A DNA stretch of 64,000 nucleotides from Pseudomonas resinovorans NBRC 106553 (GCF_000412695.1 NC_021499.1:3162001-3226000); one strand, 5' to 3'; shown: positions 1-6,647, counted from the first letter of the stretch. The notes: a model not told the origin generated them from the sequence alone. Program-made: numbers and translations.

Positions 1-15
1 GGCGGGATGCCTTCC

Positions 16-56
16 CGGATCGGGTCCCTCCCGCAAGCGGGAGCCCTCCCGATCCG
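16..56 (-). terminator. Two-tier hairpin just behind zot (phage A)
   Basis: CGGATCGGG (16-24) pairs with CCCGATCCG (48-56). Inside it CTCCCGC (28-34) pairs with GCGGGAG (37-43) around an AA loop. The hairpin starts one base after the zot stop codon. No T-tract follows, so it may be a terminator without U-run or a DNA packaging signal. The same element lies at 6986-7026 and 13956-13996. Confidence 0.6.
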
Positions 57-57
57 A

Positions 58-1200
58 TCAGTTCGTCACGCCGGCTGTAGCCACTTTCGAAGCAAGTCCA
101 GTAGTCGGCAGGTCGGCAACGACGAATCCGACATCAACGCCCTTGTACGTCAGGCTGATGACTGTAGCGGACTCGTAGACGATCTCGTAGCCAGCGGTAC
201 GCAGGTCATCGAACGATACGCGACGGATGGCCTGGCCGTTCTGCGCAATGGTGACGTAGCCGCCCAGGAAATCCTCCTCGACACCTTCCCTAGTGCGTTT
301 GCCCTTAAGCAGCGCCTGGAGGTGCATAGACAGGCCCTGGTACGGGTGCATCTTCTGCTCAGGGCCGCGAGGCTGGGCCGTATCGGCAGCTGGCGCCACA
401 GGCATCAGCGGCTGAGACGCAGGTTGTTCCTGGTGCTGAACCTGAACCGGCTTCGCCGGCGCCGGAGGCAGCTTTTTCTTGTCATCCTTGAGCAGCTGGT
501 AGGCCACGATCGACAGGAACAGCACGACGCAGATAGCCGCACCCTTGAACGGCCAGCGTTTCCACAGCGGCACAATGTCATTCGCCATCGCTTCCAGCAC
601 CGCACCGTTGCTCTTCGTGTGCGACTTGTAGAGCGGGAAATACTTGGACTCGTATTCACGAACCGAGGTGTTGACCACCTCGCCGCGTAGACCGTCCTGA
701 ACCTTGCGGATGTATTTCTCATTACTGCCGAACGCCGTAGCCTTTTTGCAGCGGTAAACCACTTGCACCAGGTCACGAATGGCCGAGCTGATTTTGCCGT
801 ACGACTGGGTAATCAGCAGCACGTCAGCACCCTCGTGACGATGCTCGGCAAACCACTCCTCGACTGCTACCGGCGTGCCCTTGAAGGGAAACGACTTGTG
901 GCATTCGTCGATGATGTACAGCGGACCGAGTTCGTTGCCGTCGCCGAGGTCCTTGCGCCAGGTGTCGCCGAAATCCTCAACGCGGCTGAATGGCCGATGT
1001 AGCTTGCCGTCGAACTGGTAGTTCCCGCGGATCTCGATCAGCTTCGTCGAGCCGGGGAAGAAGTGTTCCCACATATCCAGGCGAAGGGGCAGGTTCGTGA
1101 TGACTTTCCTCCCCTGCTGCACCACGGCCGGGATCACATGGAACGCCACCGATTCATAGGATTTGCCGCCACCAGGCTGGCCAAGCAACAGGTTAATCAT
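58..1200 (-). CDS. zot: Zot-like phage assembly ATPase (pI family), phage A1
   Basis: Inner-membrane assembly ATPase of the pI/Zot family, which drives extrusion of the filament through the envelope. The 380-aa protein has a Walker A motif GQPGGGKS (residues 7-14), a Walker B segment LYIIDE (about 94-99), one membrane helix (about 219-237) and a C-terminal region of about 140 residues expected to be periplasmic. That is the usual Zot layout. The start codon lies 2 bp after the pVI-like gene's stop, so the genes form one operon. It is the last virion gene and is followed by a strong hairpin. No secretin gene accompanies it, so the partner channel is probably supplied by the host. Family assignment is firm; a toxin role is not implied. 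Confidence 0.93.
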   Translation of the reverse strand: MINLLLGQPGGGKSYESVAFHVIPAVVQQGRKVITNLPLRLDMWEHFFPGSTKLIEIRGNYQFDGKLHRPFSRVEDFGDTWRKDLGDGNELGPLYIIDECHKSFPFKGTPVAVEEWFAEHRHEGADVLLITQSYGKISSAIRDLVQVVYRCKKATAFGSNEKYIRKVQDGLRGEVVNTSVREYESKYFPLYKSHTKSNGAVLEAMANDIVPLWKRWPFKGAAICVVLFLSIVAYQLLKDDKKKLPPAPAKPVQVQHQEQPASQPLMPVAPAADTAQPRGPEQKMHPYQGLSMHLQALLKGKRTREGVEEDFLGGYVTIAQNGQAIRRVSFDDLRTAGYEIVYESATVISLTYKGVDVGFVVADLPTTGLASKVATAGVTN

Positions 1201-1202
1201 GA

Positions 1203-1541
1203 TCAGGAACCCCAGCGAACGAACGGGATGGTTTGCAGCAGGAAGCGAATCAGCAGGGCCGCAACGATCATGGCCAGGGCCTGGCTAACACCGATCACGC
1301 CGAGCATGTTGCCGACCTCAGCCGGAATCAGTCCGTAGTAGGTCTGCGGATTGAACGGCGCATCAATCCCCGACAACGCAGACGAAGCAACACCAAGAAG
1401 CCCCTCAAACACCCAGCAGGCCGCATCTGTAACGATGTTCCAAAGGTCATCGAAAACCCGCTTGACCAGGGCGAGCAACCAGCTAGCAACAGCCGATATC
1501 TTGGCCAGTAGCGAAGTAAAGAATTGGAAGATTCCGCCCAT
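1203..1541 (-). CDS. pVI-like minor coat protein (DUF2523 type), phage A1
   Basis: Small hydrophobic virion protein of 112 aa with about three membrane segments: N-terminal FFTSLLAKISAVASWLLAL, and two in the C-terminal half around MLGVIGVSQALAMIVAALLI. In Pf-type and CTX-type phages a protein of this kind sits between the adsorption protein and Zot, as here, and caps one filament end together with the adsorption protein. The ATG at 1541 is chosen because GGAGG lies 5 bases upstream; a TTG at 1553 would overlap that site. The ribosome site overlaps the end of the preceding gene, suggesting coupled translation. Confidence 0.85.
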   Translation of the reverse strand: MGGIFQFFTSLLAKISAVASWLLALVKRVFDDLWNIVTDAACWVFEGLLGVASSALSGIDAPFNPQTYYGLIPAEVGNMLGVIGVSQALAMIVAALLIRFLLQTIPFVRWGS

Positions 1542-1542
1542 A

Positions 1543-2952
1543 TCAGCCTCCAAAGATAATTGCGCGGCAAGTGAATACTGCCGTCACAAGCATGATGACT
1601 TTGATGAAATCAAATATGTAACAGAGACTCTGAAAAGGAATAGTGCCGAAGTTAGCCAGAGCGCCAATCGCAAAGTTCATTGACCAACTCGGACAGCTAC
1701 CAGAGAAGCTCGGGACAAACGACTGCATGAACGACACAAATTCGCTGTTCTCGAAATCAGCCTTAGCATCACTCCAGACACCTTGCATGCCATCCGGATA
1801 CTTCTGTTCATAGAACGGCTCGATTTCCGGAAGGTCCGAATCTTGGAAACTATATTGCTCTTCTTCCGGATTATCCTCTTCTGGGTTCTCTTCTGGAGTG
1901 CCGGAATCCGTAGTCGATTCCTCGGAGTCTTTCACGCCGTCCTTATAATTAGCGGTATTAGTTACGGTGTCGTAGTCAAAATAATTATCACCGTAACGAA
2001 TATTGTAATTCGTGGTGGTTGTGCTGGAAGTCGTTCCGGGAGTGCCGTCAGGCTTTGTATACGTACCAGTAGTTGAGGAAGCCGGACCAGCAACAGATGC
2101 CGGGCCACTAACAGCTGGAGGCGCTTGCTTCTGAAGATCGTCATAGCAGCCCTGCGGGTTCAACGACCCTTCACAGGACTGCTGGAGGATGTCGCGGATG
2201 AAACCGGCTGTCGCGGCCGTGATCACCGGGTCCAGGGAGGCATAGTCAGATTCCTGCAGGTCCACCTTCGTAGTACCAGATTCACGACGGCACTGATCAC
2301 CGTCTAACACGTACGGCGCAGTACAGGTGCCAAAACGATTGATGCTCATAAGGAAAGGACCACCCGTACTCTGAAGACGGCAGTTCTTTACGGTGGCACT
2401 AACCGACTCGACGCCAATAAGGGACAACCACTGAGGCTTGTAACCCACGAATTGCTGGCAAGCCGCCGTAGCCGATACGCCATAGACATAAACCCCAGTC
2501 TCCGGAGCACCCCGCCAGTAAAACGTCGCGATCGGCGCGTTTTCGTAGTTCTTGACCTCTTTCTTAATTGTCTTAGAACCCTCATCCATCACCCAGCCGA
2601 CAGAATTAACAGCAGCAGTAGTCGCAGCGTGAAGCATCACCTGGGCCGGATTGAGTTTGACGAGGTTCTTCAACTTTCCAGCAACACCAGAAATAGGGAC
2701 TTTGACCTTCGGCTTTACCGTCACAGGAGTTTTTGCAGAACCATTGCCAAGCCAGCCTTTTCGCTCAGCTTCAAGTAACAAGTCCTGATTGGATTTGGTC
2801 GGCACATAACCGGTAACAGAGCCAGTTGCCGCTGTGTAACCAGGGCCGGCCTTGATATAGGGGTCAACTTTGACGCGCTGCGTTGCGAGCGCAGCGGGGG
2901 AGAAAACAAACAGCGCGATTAGCGCTGCTGCATACCGATAACAAATGCCCAT
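1543..2952 (-). CDS. TspB/pIII-like adsorption protein, phage A1
   Basis: Minor coat protein expected to bind the host receptor (pilus) and anchor the filament tip. The 469-aa protein has a signal peptide (about 1-23, ending SPAALA) and an N-terminal domain nearly identical in phage B. A cysteine-containing middle region (about 170-250) differs strongly from B. Then come a Ser/Thr-rich linker and an acidic stretch rich in PEE, and a C-terminal hydrophobic anchor (last 24 residues). This arrangement matches the TspB/CoaA group of Pf-like phages. The ATG at 2952 opens directly on the signal peptide; upstream in-frame codons would add 40 residues lacking signal character. The start overlaps the preceding 37-aa gene by 34 bases. 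Confidence 0.88.
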   Translation of the reverse strand: MGICYRYAAALIALFVFSPAALATQRVKVDPYIKAGPGYTAATGSVTGYVPTKSNQDLLLEAERKGWLGNGSAKTPVTVKPKVKVPISGVAGKLKNLVKLNPAQVMLHAATTAAVNSVGWVMDEGSKTIKKEVKNYENAPIATFYWRGAPETGVYVYGVSATAACQQFVGYKPQWLSLIGVESVSATVKNCRLQSTGGPFLMSINRFGTCTAPYVLDGDQCRRESGTTKVDLQESDYASLDPVITAATAGFIRDILQQSCEGSLNPQGCYDDLQKQAPPAVSGPASVAGPASSTTGTYTKPDGTPGTTSSTTTTNYNIRYGDNYFDYDTVTNTANYKDGVKDSEESTTDSGTPEENPEEDNPEEEQYSFQDSDLPEIEPFYEQKYPDGMQGVWSDAKADFENSEFVSFMQSFVPSFSGSCPSWSMNFAIGALANFGTIPFQSLCYIFDFIKVIMLVTAVFTCRAIIFGG

Positions 2953-3032
2953 CCGCCAATCACTCCGCCGATAAACACCAGCGAGTAAGCGAGCATGGCT
3001 ATATCCGCCGGGGTAATCGCTAATTGTTCCAT
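2919..3032 (-). CDS. 37-aa single-span membrane peptide, phage A1
   Basis: Tiny gene with one membrane span: MEQLAITPADIAMLAYS, then LVFIGGVIGGWAFVIG and a short basic end. Phage B has a 38-aa homologue in the same place, and conservation between the phages supports that it is real. Size, position between the major coat and adsorption genes, and topology resemble the pVII/pIX-class tip proteins of filamentous phages. That role is inferred. Its last 34 bases overlap the adsorption protein gene in another frame. Confidence 0.75.
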   Translation of the reverse strand: MEQLAITPADIAMLAYSLVFIGGVIGGWAFVIGMQQR

Positions 3033-3040
3033 AAGGTTTA

Positions 3041-3062
3041 GAGGGGATATTGCTATCCCCTC
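3041..3062 (-). terminator. Hairpin behind the major coat gene (phage A)
   Basis: Perfect 9-bp inverted repeat GAGGGGATA / TATCCCCTC with a 4-base loop, 11 bases after the coat gene's stop on the minus strand. Filamentous phages often have a leaky terminator here to give high coat and low tip-protein expression. No U-run follows, so it could instead stabilise the coat mRNA. Copies lie at 10011-10032 and 16981-17002. Phage B has the same element at 23767-23788, 31025-31046 and 38283-38304. Confidence 0.6.
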
Positions 3063-3073
3063 CCCTGGCCAAC

Positions 3074-3208
3074 TTAGGCCTTTTTGACGCCGCGCTTGCC
3101 CAGGTCGATGCCCTTGAACGCCATGGTAATACCGATCACCAGAACGCCAGTGGCAGCTACCCAGGTAGCGACTTCAGCGAGGTCTACAGCAGCGAAGATT
3201 GCATCCAT
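3074..3208 (-). CDS. Major coat protein (pVIII-like, leaderless 44 aa), phage A1
   Basis: Main filament subunit. The 44-aa product has an acidic N-terminal amphipathic part (MDAIFAAVDLAEVATW), a hydrophobic centre (VAATGVLVIGITMAF) and a basic end (GKRGVKKA) facing the DNA. This is the charge layout of inovirus coat proteins. There is no cleavable signal peptide, and length and architecture recall phage Pf3, whose 44-aa coat is also made without a leader. A strong GAGGAG ribosome site precedes the ATG at 3208 and overlaps the upstream gene's stop. By eye 35 of 44 residues match phage B. Confidence 0.88.
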   Translation of the reverse strand: MDAIFAAVDLAEVATWVAATGVLVIGITMAFKGIDLGKRGVKKA

Positions 3209-3219
3209 TTTGTTTCTCC

Positions 3220-3354
3220 TCAGAGTTTGCGAATGACGCCGATAATGACGCCTATTTTCCAGCCCAAAGCCCAACCAGCGACTGTGAGCATGAAACCTGC
3301 GGTATACACGGTAATAACTCCGTCAACCGTCAAAGTTGTTAGAGACTCGGGCAT
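3220..3354 (-). CDS. 44-aa membrane protein upstream of the coat gene, phage A1
   Basis: Small protein MPESLTTLTVDGVITVYTAG followed by one or two hydrophobic segments (FMLTVAGWALG, KIGVIIGVI) and a basic end. Phage B encodes a homologue with 36 of 44 residues identical by eye. It lies between the zinc-ribbon gene, with its ATG directly adjoining that gene's TAA, and the major coat gene. A minor virion protein (pVII/pIX class) is the most likely role, unproven. Confidence 0.78.
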   Translation of the reverse strand: MPESLTTLTVDGVITVYTAGFMLTVAGWALGWKIGVIIGVIRKL

Positions 3355-3483
3355 TTAATCGTCCCCAAGTTCATCTTCTGGAACCGACTCATTGCACGCC
3401 GGACATTCAAGTTCGCCGTCAATGAAGCTCAGATCCCAGTCGTCCAGGGCGGACTCTTCTCCGCACTCGGGACAGGTGGCCAT
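3355..3483 (-). CDS. 42-aa acidic zinc-ribbon protein, phage A1
   Basis: Very small cytoplasmic protein with two CxxC pairs (Cys4/Cys7 in CPEC and Cys27/Cys30 in CPAC), typical of a zinc ribbon, and a strongly acidic body and tail. Phage B keeps the four cysteines and acidity in a 37-aa version with little other similarity, so the metal site is probably functional. It sits between the ssDNA-binding protein and the coat genes. Regulation of expression or contact with host RNA polymerase or ribosome is conceivable, but nothing in the sequence proves it. Confidence 0.75.
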   Translation of the reverse strand: MATCPECGEESALDDWDLSFIDGELECPACNESVPEDELGDD

Positions 3484-3485
3484 GA

Positions 3486-3788
3486 TCAGGCGGCCTGTTC
3501 GGACTGCTTGACCAACTTGAAGCCGCAAACACGGTTGCGCTCCATGCTTCGGGGGTCCGGCTCGAACTCGAAATTGACCACCGACAGCGGCGGCAGCTGC
3601 TGGAATTTCAGGATCACGTCAGGGCTGCAAGCGATGGTTTTGCCCTCCAGACCGACAGCGGCTTTGCGATCGGGACGACTGGTGTTGCTGGCGTCGTCGG
3701 CGTAGTGCAGCTGACAGATGTCGTAAGGCTTCTGAGTGTTCTTCGAAGTGCCAGCGTCGCGGGTGATGCCCAGGAATACGAACGGCAT
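3486..3788 (-). CDS. Probable ssDNA-binding protein (pV-like), phage A1
   Basis: 100-aa basic protein in the position of gene V, whose product coats progeny single strands and switches replication to assembly. The stretch TSKNTQKPYDICQLHYAD resembles the conserved G.PY core of Pf3/Pf1-type pV proteins, and the rest is rich in beta-type sequence. It is clearly different from the pV of phage B although it occupies the same slot. Function rests mainly on position and this weak motif. Confidence 0.65.
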   Translation of the reverse strand: MPFVFLGITRDAGTSKNTQKPYDICQLHYADDASNTSRPDRKAAVGLEGKTIACSPDVILKFQQLPPLSVVNFEFEPDPRSMERNRVCGFKLVKQSEQAA

Positions 3789-3791
3789 GGG

Positions 3792-3974
3792 TTAAATCCT
3801 CTTGCTAGTGATCGGGCGGAATTGCCCTGGAATGTGCTGTCGAGGGAGGTTCCCAGCAGCGGGGTATTTGGGGCTGCGCGGAGCAGCTGGAGAACGGGCC
3901 CACACGCCCAGCGCGTGGATGGCCAGGACGCCCAGGATCAGGACGACGATCAGGTCTACGATGGCGGCAATCAC
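3792..3974 (-). CDS. 60-aa membrane-anchored protein, phage A1
   Basis: N-terminal membrane helix (IVDLIVVLILGVLAIHALGV) followed by a Pro- and basic-rich tail of about 35 residues. It starts with GTG overlapping the stop of the 79-aa gene (GTGA), the coupling style of this operon. No family recognised. Phage B has a membrane protein of another sequence in the equivalent region. Confidence 0.6.
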   Translation of the reverse strand: MIAAIVDLIVVLILGVLAIHALGVWARSPAAPRSPKYPAAGNLPRQHIPGQFRPITSKRI

Positions 3975-4210
3975 AGGGTGTACCCCGCCATTTCAGCGAC
4001 ACACGGAGTGCCCTTTTCCTCGTAGTCCAGGAACCAGACTTTTTCGGACTTGGCGCCCTGCTCTTTCCGCTCGTCCAGGGTGCGAATGGTCTGGTCGACC
4101 TGGGCCTGGAGAATCGGATTGATGAAGCTACGGGCAATCGCCTGTTGCTGGTCCATACGCAGGCGCTGGGAATGGCTCAGGCCGGTGCCCTGGAAGCTGA
4201 CGGTTCTCAT
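3971..4210 (-). CDS. 79-aa hypothetical protein downstream of Rep, phage A1
   Basis: Soluble, mostly helical protein (MRTVSFQGTGLSHSQRLRMD...) ending in a short beta-like part (KVWFLDYEEKGTPCVAEM). Its ATG overlaps the Rep stop codon (ATGA), showing coupled translation with Rep. Phage B has an 83-aa protein near the same place with a comparable end, but homology is not evident by eye. Function unknown. Confidence 0.7.
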   Translation of the reverse strand: MRTVSFQGTGLSHSQRLRMDQQQAIARSFINPILQAQVDQTIRTLDERKEQGAKSEKVWFLDYEEKGTPCVAEMAGYTL

Positions 4211-5346
4211 GCCGCCACCAGTTGCAGGTGACCAGCAGGACGGCGATACCAAGCGGGGATCGGCAGGTCGTAGACCTTCGTGACTTCGCGAGCCTGGCGG
4301 ACGATGACCGGCGTGAAGCGGCTGGTATCGCAGGGGTTGGCGATATCGATACCGATCTGGCGGAGGCGTGCACGATGCTTCTGGAGCGAGCGGTTGTCCT
4401 TGTCGAAGGGCTGACCGTTGCTCCAATTGATCGCAACCATCGCGGTCATGTTGGCGGCATAAGTGCTAGTGACAATGCCCTCAGCGAGCAATTGCCCAGA
4501 GATGGTTACGAGGTCCATGGCCGTTACCTTCAGCTTGTTGTCCACCGCGAGGAATTCGTCGTGAATGGTGCGGAGACGGGATTCGTTGAACAGGCCCCAG
4601 TAGCGAAGACCTTCGCGAGCCAGGAACTCTTGCTTGAGCTCCTGTTCTTGCCGCACAACGCCATGCTGGTTGCAGTAGGAAATCAGCTGGTCGATGTAGG
4701 CCAGCTCCGGCGATTGCTCGCCAAACATGCGCAGGATGCGCGGGCGGGCGTGTTCCGCCATTTCAAAGCCCTTGTCGTAGGCCTTGCGGTACTGGAGGCG
4801 CACGCCCCCTTTTCTCTTGCCGCCAGCTGTCCAATCGACCGTACGGCCGTTGGGGAACAGATAGCCAACCGAGTGGCCGATTCGTTGAGTTGAGAGGCCG
4901 CGCAAGTAAGCGAGTACGTTGCCCTCCCCTACAGCGACGTTTGTGGTCAGGTCGATACGCTCGACGGTGCAACCATCCGAAACCCAATCACCAGCACGGG
5001 CACCGGAAGCGCCATCGCGCAGAGAAACCTGAGTGCAGCGGGTGAATGGCGGCAGTCCGTATTCAGCAAGCAGGCGGTTGTAGACCGCGATGCACTGCTC
5101 AATCGTTTCGTAACCGAACAGGTTGTCGAGGCGGTCGATCTTGCTGGGGTTGCCTTCAACGCGAACCTTTCGTCCCTGGACGCTAATACTGATCGAGGTT
5201 GAGTAGCTTCCCTCATGCTTGAACCAGGGCTGGCGGGTGCTGAGCACCTCATGAGTGTTGGCATCGATGGTCAGCGTGAACACGTCACACACGACCGGAA
5301 GGTCGTGGTTGTGCTCCTGAGTAACGCTAAGCCAGTCGATGAACAT
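4207..5346 (-). CDS. Replication initiation protein (gene II/X family), phage A1
   Basis: Rolling-circle initiator expected to nick the viral-strand origin. The 379-aa protein shows traits of the inovirus II/X family: an N-terminal IDW start, VEGNPSKIDRLDNLFG near residue 63 (compare the family's GNP.K...G.N..G), ERIDLTTN further on, and near the C-terminus a GIDI....CD segment. The divergent repressor gene and a repeat-rich control region lie upstream, as for rstA/rstR of CTX phage. Phage B carries a different member of the same family, so the two initiators probably recognise related origins. In a tandem array it could also start replication from chromosomal copies. Confidence 0.85.
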   Translation of the reverse strand: MFIDWLSVTQEHNHDLPVVCDVFTLTIDANTHEVLSTRQPWFKHEGSYSTSISISVQGRKVRVEGNPSKIDRLDNLFGYETIEQCIAVYNRLLAEYGLPPFTRCTQVSLRDGASGARAGDWVSDGCTVERIDLTTNVAVGEGNVLAYLRGLSTQRIGHSVGYLFPNGRTVDWTAGGKRKGGVRLQYRKAYDKGFEMAEHARPRILRMFGEQSPELAYIDQLISYCNQHGVVRQEQELKQEFLAREGLRYWGLFNESRLRTIHDEFLAVDNKLKVTAMDLVTISGQLLAEGIVTSTYAANMTAMVAINWSNGQPFDKDNRSLQKHRARLRQIGIDIANPCDTSRFTPVIVRQAREVTKVYDLPIPAWYRRPAGHLQLVAA

Positions 5347-5488
5347 CCGTGCACCTCGAAAGAGACGTCACTTGTGACCGTGTTGCAAAATCACAAATGA
5401 TCTTTCGGTGCTTTATACATGAATCACAAATCACAATGCAACACGTGCAAAAATGATACTCGTCGGAAATCACACGTGATGGTGGCAC
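5347..5488. promoter_or_regulatory. Divergent rep/repressor control region with repeats (phage A)
   Basis: 142 bp between the divergent rep and repressor genes. ATCACAAAT occurs at 5390-5398 and 5423-5431, with partial copies ATCACAAT at 5430 and ATCACACG at 5469. An inverted repeat CGTGTTGCA (5379-5387) / TGCAACACG (5437-5445) encloses the first two. The repeats look like operators for the small repressor. Promoter hexamers could not be fixed with confidence. Copies are at 12317-12458 and 19287-19428. Confidence 0.65.
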
Positions 5489-5680
5489 ATGGCCAAAACA
5501 TATCGTCTGCGGGATGAGGCTGTAGAAGCGCTACAGAGCAAGCGGATCAAGATGATCGTGGAGACCAAGGAGGACGTTAAAGAGTCCGACCTGCTCGGGG
5601 CGCTGCTGTGGAAACACCTGAGCAACCTAAGCGCTCAGGACATCAAGGCGTACAAAGAAGCCGTCCTTGGAAGGGACTAG
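5489..5680 (+). CDS. Small putative ribbon-helix-helix repressor, phage A1
   Basis: The only plus-strand gene of phage A, divergent from rep, in the position of the RstR repressor in CTX-type phages. The 63-aa protein begins with a short beta-like stretch KTYRLRDEAVEAL and continues with two helices, which fits an Arc/MetJ-type ribbon-helix-helix fold. It probably binds the repeats upstream and controls rep, hence immunity. It shares no obvious sequence with the repressor of phage B. Confidence 0.7.
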   Translation: MAKTYRLRDEAVEALQSKRIKMIVETKEDVKESDLLGALLWKHLSNLSAQDIKAYKEAVLGRD

Positions 5681-5715
5681 TCGCTGGGACAATCACCGCG
5701 CGATCGTGCGGTAAA

Positions 5716-5739
5716 GTGGGGGTGTAACAGCACCCCCAC
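5716..5739. terminator. Bidirectional hairpin between convergent genes (phage A)
   Basis: Perfect 9-bp stem GTGGGGGTG / CACCCCCAC with a 6-base loop, between the end of the plus-strand repressor and the end of the minus-strand 97-aa gene. The position suggests a terminator working both ways, though no T-run is present. Copies are at 12686-12709 and 19656-19679. Confidence 0.6.
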
Positions 5740-5753
5740 CCCGACCGGGCGTC

Positions 5754-6047
5754 TCAGGCGCCCTTTCCGTGCTGATACCAGTACAGCTCGGCAGCCGATT
5801 GAACGATCTCGTAGAGATCGGATTCCTGAGCAGGCGAAATCACCTGCATTCGACGCGCACAGCGCAGAAAACCAGCGAACCAATTGCGGTAGCAATCGAC
5901 GGTCCAGCCGCCTTCCATACCTGCCTCAGCAAGCATCCGATTCGTTTCGCGTTCCTCGCCAAGGGGGCCGTAGGGATCACCTACAGCGATCAGTTTGGCG
6001 ATGGATTCGGCTTGCTGCTGGAAGTGGCTCAGGCTGAGAACATTCAT
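5754..6047 (-). CDS. 97-aa hypothetical protein, phage A only, copy A1
   Basis: Soluble protein MNVLSLSHFQQQAESIAKL... with several Trp/Tyr residues (ELYWYQHGKGA end). The ATG at 6047 is preceded by AAGGAG at 8 bases, which decides it over an upstream start. It lies between the repressor terminator and the origin block, so it may be an early or accessory function such as superinfection control. Phage B has no counterpart. No family recognised. Confidence 0.75.
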   Translation of the reverse strand: MNVLSLSHFQQQAESIAKLIAVGDPYGPLGEERETNRMLAEAGMEGGWTVDCYRNWFAGFLRCARRMQVISPAQESDLYEIVQSAAELYWYQHGKGA

Positions 6048-6189
6048 GTAGGTGACTCCTTGTTGATGACGGCCCAACTGTCGCTAAACAGGGGCTTAGA
6101 AACATCCCCCGAACCTCCCATGAAGGGGTTTGCTGGGGTTTGAAATGCCCGAATTAGAGCGGGCCCGACCATATGCGCCACGACGGCCG

Positions 6190-6350
6190 GGCTAGATGGG
6201 CGAGTTTTTTCCTCGGAGCGTTGAAGGCCCGAAGATGGCCTCCACGGCGTGCTTTGTGTAGCGCCGCAGTGGGCACCCGAGGGGTAATCATGGCGCGAAG
6301 GGAGTTTTCAGCGGCGGCGGGCGCAATGCTCGCGGACGTGCTCCTGAGGG
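6190..6350. other. Conserved non-coding block, candidate replication origin (phage A)
   Basis: The 311-bp gap between the 97-aa and 78-aa genes contains a block that is strongly similar in phage B: GGGCGAG followed by a T-run and CCTCGGAG, a GGCC..GGCC hairpin, GCGTGCT.TGTGT, and GGTAATCATGGCGCGA. Differences between A and B are not concentrated at third codon positions, arguing against a coding reason for conservation. A viral- or complementary-strand origin is the likely role. Copies are at 13160-13320 and 20130-20290. The remainder of the gap (6048-6189) shows nothing clear. Confidence 0.6.
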
Positions 6351-6358
6351 GCGTTACG

Positions 6359-6595
6359 TCACAGGTCCAGAATCGCCCTACAGGCCGCCTGCAATGCTTC
6401 CAGGCGCGAATCGAAGTCAGCACCCTCCCGATCCAGCTCAGCCACGCGAGAACGCAGCTTTCGCACCTCAGAGGCGAGATTCGGGTATTCGGCGAGCAGA
6501 TGGCAGACGGCATCGAGGTCGGTACGCCCTGGAGCGTACAGCCGCGCTTGATTGATGAGGTGTTGCGGAATTTCGAGGGGGTCGGGCTTGCGCAT
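6359..6595 (-). CDS. 78-aa coiled-coil protein starting inside attP, phage A1
   Basis: The helical C-terminal two thirds is a likely coiled coil (SEVRKLRSRVAELDRE). A conserved core ARLYAPGR precedes it. Phage B has a homologue with about 55 of 78 residues identical by eye, the best conserved gene outside the virion module. The ATG (6593-6595) lies inside the XerC-like arm of the first dif-like site, so the gene runs right up to the attachment region. The function is unknown; its position suggests a link with integration or origin use. Confidence 0.8.
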   Translation of the reverse strand: MRKPDPLEIPQHLINQARLYAPGRTDLDAVCHLLAEYPNLASEVRKLRSRVAELDREGADFDSRLEALQAACRAILDL

Positions 6596-6614
6596 AATCG
6601 GCCCTATGTTACGC
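6587..6614 (+). other. attP1: dif-like XerCD site, phage A
   Basis: 28-bp site with an 11/6/11 layout like chromosomal dif: XerC-type arm CTTGCGCATAA, six central bases TCGGCC, XerD-type arm CTATGTTACGC. E. coli dif has TGCGCATAA and TTATGTTAAAT in these arms. Copies are at 13557-13584 and 20527-20554. Confidence 0.8.
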
Positions 6615-6647
6615 GCCGCCTGGAGCCGGAGGCATCTTCCAGACGAA

